From Flavobacterium sp. (GTDB taxonomy: Bacteria > Bacteroidota > Bacteroidia > Flavobacteriales > Flavobacteriaceae), in the NCBI RefSeq assembly GCF_027484705.1, contig NZ_JAIXSL010000016.1, forward strand, positions 310,001 through 374,000: a stretch of DNA of 64,000 nucleotides, given 5' to 3'. How positions within the stretch are numbered: the stretch's first letter is position 1; the number at the start of each line of letters is the position of its first letter. The notes under the pieces are model-generated. The model made no database searches. It was not told the origin of the DNA and saw nothing but the letters and a program-made list of their open reading frames with translations. This document shows, piece after piece, positions 60,609-64,000 of this stretch. The translations under genes were made by a program, and so were the position numbers.

Positions 60609-62708
60609 TTACTTCACCGGCATAATGCTGACCGCAGTTCCACCACCGGCGGCCAAAATCAGTTGGAGTTTTGATTTTGAAGTGACTTCAATCGTTTTGA
60701 TCTCGTAACTGATCGGGTTGTTTTTCCAATGCGCTGTTTTGCTGTCCTGATAAATGATCGCTTTGTATTTTTTGCCCGGCGTCAGGAAATCGAGTTTGAT
60801 TTCGGTGTTTCTCGGGTTCTCATCGGTGATCGCGCCCAAGAACCAATTATCAGAACCTTTGGCTTTTCTCGCAATCGTGAGGTAATCGCCGGGTTCGGCT
60901 TCGAGGTATTTGCTGTCGTCCCAATCTACGGCAACGTCTTTAATGAACTGGAACGCATCGGGGTATTTCTCGTAGTTTTCAGGCAAATCGGCAGCCATTT
61001 GCAACGGCGAATACATCGTCACGTAAAGTGCCAATTGTTTCGCTAAAGTCGTATGCACTTGTGCGGTTTTGGTTTTGTCGTAAACGTTCATTTTGATTTC
61101 GAAGATGCCGGGCGTGTAATCCATCGGGCCGCCTAACAATCTGGTGAACGGTAAAATCGTTTCGTGCATCGGCGGATTTCCGTTGCTCCAAGCATTGAAT
61201 TCGTTTCCGCGTGCGGCTTCTGCAGCGATGTAATTCGGATAAGTTCTGCTGTAACCTGTCGGACGCGAACTTTCGTGCGAGTTGATCATCAGTTTATAAT
61301 CGGCGGCGCGTCTTGCTACGTAATTGAAATGGTTGACCATCGCCTGCCCGTCATGGAATTCTCCGCGTGGAATGATTCTTCCGACATAACCAGTTTTGAT
61401 TGCCGGATAACCGTAACGCTGAGACAAATCAAAAGCGCGGTCGAGATGCCTTTCGTAATTGCCTACGGAACCTGAAGTCTCATTGTGCATGATCATTTTG
61501 ACTCCTTTGGATTTGGCGTAAGCGTTCACTTCTTTCAAATTAAAATCAGGATAAGGCGTCGTGAAATCAAACACTTCTTCTTTCCAGTTGCCGTACCAAT
61601 CTTCCCAACCGACGTTCCAGCCTTCTAAGAGTACGCCATCGAAACCGTTTTTGGCGGCGAAGTCAATATAGCGTTTGGTGTTGGCTGTGGTCGCTCCGTG
61701 TTTTCCCGATGGAATCAGATCCTGCGTTTTCTGGTTCTGCGCATTTTGTGAACCTGCGTAATCCCAAGTCGATTTCCCGACGTGCATTTCCCACCAGACA
61801 CCGACATATTTCATCGGTTTGATCCAGGAAGTATCATCGAGTTTGGAAGGTTCGTTCAGGTTTAAAATCATTTTGGAACCCACGATATCGCGGGCGTCGC
61901 TGCTGACCATAATCGTTCTCCAAGGCGAAACACAAGGCGCTTGCAAATACGCTTTATCGCCAATCGCATTCGGCACCAAATGAGCCTTAAGTTTATAATT
62001 TGTTACATCAGCATCGAGGTGCATTAATGGATAATTGACTACAGCGGCTTCGAAAATATTGAGGTATAAATTCGAGACACTTTTCATCATCAAAGGCGAT
62101 TGGATGGTGTATTGTCCGGCAATACTTTTGACGCCGATACCATTATCAAGGTTAATTTTTTTGGTGTCGATGTTCGAGAATGTCGTTTCGTTGTATTCGT
62201 ATTCATTGCTGTCGAAATCGCCCGGAATCCAGAATACTTTGTGGTTTCCAGTGAGGTTGAACTCGGAAACTTCATCGGAAATGATAAAATAATTTAAGTC
62301 TTTTTGCTTTGGGAATTCGTAGCGGAAAGCTATACCTTCGTCGAACGCGCGGAAAATAATATTGATTTTTCGTCCGGTTTTGGCTTGGATTAATGAAACC
62401 GTTAGTTCATTGTATTGGTTTTTGATGCTCGATTGTTCGCCTAAAACAGGTTTCCAGTTTTCGCTGAAAGCAGTTATTTTAGAGCCTTCTACAGTAAAGT
62501 TTGTTGCGAGGTCGCCTAGGTTTTTCATCACGACCCCAAGGTCACTTTGCAGAATCACCGGTTGGTTTTTATAGGTTACGCTATAGGTTGGTTTCCCGGA
62601 TTCGCCTAATTTAAAATCAAGCGTAATGGCTTTGGAAGGCGATTGGACGGATTGGGCGTTAGTGAAGAATACCAAGAATAGGAATACAATCGAGAGTGCT
62701 TTTTTCAT
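60609..62708 (-). CDS. GH97 alpha-glucosidase, SusB-like
   Basis: A 699-residue secreted glycoside hydrolase of family 97, with a signal peptide (ending FTNAQ), an N-terminal beta-supersandwich and a TIM barrel. The catalytic residues align with those of Bacteroides SusB: Glu410 in MHNETSG, Glu479 in INSHESSRPTG and Glu503 in ARGNEF, at identical relative spacing. This points to the inverting, alpha-glucan cleaving subgroup; it would cleave maltooligosaccharides. The permease gene follows. A palindrome near 62777 may be its operator. Confidence 0.93.
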   Translation of the reverse strand: MKKALSIVFLFLVFFTNAQSVQSPSKAITLDFKLGESGKPTYSVTYKNQPVILQSDLGVVMKNLGDLATNFTVEGSKITAFSENWKPVLGEQSSIKNQYNELTVSLIQAKTGRKINIIFRAFDEGIAFRYEFPKQKDLNYFIISDEVSEFNLTGNHKVFWIPGDFDSNEYEYNETTFSNIDTKKINLDNGIGVKSIAGQYTIQSPLMMKSVSNLYLNIFEAAVVNYPLMHLDADVTNYKLKAHLVPNAIGDKAYLQAPCVSPWRTIMVSSDARDIVGSKMILNLNEPSKLDDTSWIKPMKYVGVWWEMHVGKSTWDYAGSQNAQNQKTQDLIPSGKHGATTANTKRYIDFAAKNGFDGVLLEGWNVGWEDWYGNWKEEVFDFTTPYPDFNLKEVNAYAKSKGVKMIMHNETSGSVGNYERHLDRAFDLSQRYGYPAIKTGYVGRIIPRGEFHDGQAMVNHFNYVARRAADYKLMINSHESSRPTGYSRTYPNYIAAEAARGNEFNAWSNGNPPMHETILPFTRLLGGPMDYTPGIFEIKMNVYDKTKTAQVHTTLAKQLALYVTMYSPLQMAADLPENYEKYPDAFQFIKDVAVDWDDSKYLEAEPGDYLTIARKAKGSDNWFLGAITDENPRNTEIKLDFLTPGKKYKAIIYQDSKTAHWKNNPISYEIKTIEVTSKSKLQLILAAGGGTAVSIMPVK

Positions 62709-62776
62709 GCTGCTTAAATTTTGCTAAAGATAAAATTAAGCTTTTACTTTTTGAAAAAAACAGCCTTAAAACTACG

Positions 62777-62786
62777 ACAACGTTGT
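62777..62786. promoter_or_regulatory. candidate LacI-type operator ACAACGTTGT
   Basis: A perfect 10-bp palindrome with a CG centre, 69 bp upstream of the GH97 start. CG-centred palindromes are typical of LacI-family sites. No LacI gene is seen in the window. Confidence 0.3.
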
Positions 62787-62801
62787 AGCTGGTATTTGGT
62801 T

Positions 62802-62865
62802 ATTTGTGGATTTGGTTATTCGGTTATTCGTGTCATCAAATAACCGAATAACCAAATCCACAAAT
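62802..62865 (-). terminator. 27-bp perfect inverted repeat after the dehydrogenase gene
   Basis: Arms 62802-62828 and 62839-62865 are exact reverse complements with a 10-nt loop. It lies 17 bases past the dehydrogenase stop codon (minus strand). The stem is AT-rich and no long T-run follows directly, so it may be a terminator, a processing hairpin or both. Confidence 0.55.
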
Positions 62866-62882
62866 CCACTTTTTCAAAAAAT

Positions 62883-64000
62883 CTATTTTCCGTCCACGTA
62901 ATCCTGAAGGTATTCGAATCTTTTGGTGAGCTTGCCTTTTTCGGTCATCTTGGCGCGGTCTAAAATGCCGTCTTTATCTCCATTGAAAAATGCGGGAATC
63001 ACGTGTTGCATAAACATTTCGCCAAATCCTTCACTCGCGTCTTTAGGCAATTCGCAAGGCAAGTTATCCACCGACATCACGACAATTGCGGCCGGATGCG
63101 TGTACGGAACTTCTTTGTCTTCACTTGGCAAATAACCAAATAACGGATCGGCTATCGTCGAAGCTTTAATGGTGCAGGCAATCGGGCCGTCCACGTCGCA
63201 CGAGATATCGGCTACGACCTTGATTTTGCAATCAGGCGCGTTGAGCATTTCTCGGGATAGGATTTCAGGGCCTTCATTTCCGTAGAAATGTCCCGCCATG
63301 AAAATATCGGACACTTTGGAAAAACGCTCAAAATTCGAAGTGTATTGGGTTGGGTTTTTATAGAAATCTTCTTTTGAAGCGGGTTGGTCGTCTTTGCGTT
63401 GGTAATAATCCATCACGTCGATCTGCGTGTAGACCGGCTCTGAATATATTTTGGTAAGGAAATGCTCAGGCAAAACTTCCTTGATGCGCATGCCGTCGAG
63501 GATTTCTTTGGCGCCCATGGCCACTTTTCCGTGTCCGGTCAGAACGATTTTGATTGGTGGCAACACCTGGCGTCTGAGTTTGTTGACTAAATCGTCTTTA
63601 CTTACTAAGGTTTCGGCTTTGGGAATTGAGAACAATTCGAATTTGAGCCCGAACGCGCGCATGCCGTTGTAAGCTCCGACAATTCCGGCGTAACGGCCAA
63701 AACCAATGAGTCTTTTATAATGCGCATCAACTATCGTTTCGTGGTCGTATAAATCTATTTTTTTATCGAGAATAGCCTGCAACAGTTTGCGGTTGTGGGC
63801 TTGCTTTTTTATAGTATGTGAAAAAAAGAAATATTTTTTATTCGGGATTAACGAATCGACTGGAACTTCCTTTACGCCAAATAATACGTCGCAATCCGAG
63901 ACATCTTCCGTGACTTCAATGCCAAGCGCTTTGTATTGCTCATCGGTAAACACACGGATATCAGAGCTTTCAACTTTAATTTGCGCTTCGGGATGTTCTT
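62883..64000 (-). CDS. NAD(P)-dependent oxidoreductase, alanine/saccharopine dehydrogenase-like, partial
   Basis: The N-terminus is cut by the window edge: the frame stays open to base 64000, with GTG (not ATG) at 63951-63953 inside the gene. About 372 residues are present. The nucleotide-binding glycine loop LTGHGKVAMGAKE is in the middle, with ADISCDVDGPIACTI and THPAAIVVMSVDNLPCELP near the C-terminus. These resemble saccharopine dehydrogenase (LYS1-type) and alanine dehydrogenase families. The substrate cannot be told. A strong inverted repeat follows its stop. Confidence 0.82.
   Translation of the reverse strand, partial: EHPEAQIKVESSDIRVFTDEQYKALGIEVTEDVSDCDVLFGVKEVPVDSLIPNKKYFFFSHTIKKQAHNRKLLQAILDKKIDLYDHETIVDAHYKRLIGFGRYAGIVGAYNGMRAFGLKFELFSIPKAETLVSKDDLVNKLRRQVLPPIKIVLTGHGKVAMGAKEILDGMRIKEVLPEHFLTKIYSEPVYTQIDVMDYYQRKDDQPASKEDFYKNPTQYTSNFERFSKVSDIFMAGHFYGNEGPEILSREMLNAPDCKIKVVADISCDVDGPIACTIKASTIADPLFGYLPSEDKEVPYTHPAAIVVMSVDNLPCELPKDASEGFGEMFMQHVIPAFFNGDKDGILDRAKMTEKGKLTKRFEYLQDYVDGK

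Noticed and set aside
1..64000. Search for tRNA, rRNA, insertion sequences, prophage and origin
   Set aside because: No cloverleaf-like stretch, transposase, integrase or origin-associated gene is seen; most gaps are too short.

Overview
The window is a 64 kb stretch of ordinary, tightly packed chromosome from a member of the Bacteroidota, almost certainly Flavobacteriaceae and most likely Flavobacterium or a close relative. The evidence is menaquinone genes (menB, menD), type IX secretion C-terminal sorting domains on two secreted proteins, a fused ResB-CcsA cytochrome c biogenesis protein, a fused E1 alpha/beta 2-oxoacid dehydrogenase, DUF1599 and BT_3928-type proteins, and a recurrent TAnnTTTG promoter element upstream of genes. 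I see no rRNA, tRNA, insertion sequence, prophage or CRISPR array. The right-hand gene runs off the window edge.

Layout. 1-9.5 kb: menB, an extradiol dioxygenase, an S1-domain protein, menD, a secreted thioredoxin, two small enzymes and an ECF sigma/anti-sigma pair. 9.5-23.7 kb: giant ccsBA; an operon of DUF2520 protein, KdsC-like phosphatase, lipoprotein, UbiA prenyltransferase and Maf; a T9SS protein; SIMPL protein and rhomboid protease; an LpxL-like acyltransferase; a class V aminotransferase; a DM13 lipoprotein with an outer-membrane protein. 23.8-35.8 kb: phosphohexomutase, AcpH, gamma-glutamyltransferase, AlkD-like protein, CLC channel, uvrA, a seven-repeat T9SS propeller protein and a LOG protein. 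35.8-49.7 kb: a large peptidase-like/beta-barrel fusion, E1 dehydrogenase, small lipoproteins, rlmH, folP, DUF1599, BT_3928, TlpA, tpiA, prmA, clpS. 49.8-58.7 kb: an HMA protein with a split YeeE/YedE thiosulfate transporter, kdsA, a Lys-rich repeat protein, an M28 peptidase and a winged-helix regulator/CreD locus. 58.8-64 kb: a sugar permease, a GH97 alpha-glucosidase and a truncated NAD(P)-dependent dehydrogenase.

How genes work together. Envelope and LPS functions recur (kdsA, KdsC-like, LpxL-like, phosphohexomutase, UbiA). Redox and cofactor functions recur too (menB, menD, ccsBA, thioredoxins, glutathione peroxidase, folP). The sugar permease and GH97 enzyme look like a small alpha-glucan module.

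The most interesting non-coding signals are: (1) five dispersed copies of a roughly 90-nt element whose central hairpin shows compensatory base changes, probably a structured RNA of the kind described as Flavo-1; (2) two near-identical inverted-repeat operators, ACTTTG-N5-CAAAGTACTTT, in front of a winged-helix regulator operon and of creD; (3) a near-constant 15-20 nt distance from the TAnnTTTG box to the start codon in about a dozen genes, implying uniformly very short leaders; (4) a 27-bp perfect inverted repeat; and (5) an orphan terminator-like hairpin in the largest gene-free gap. None of these could be tested by search here.
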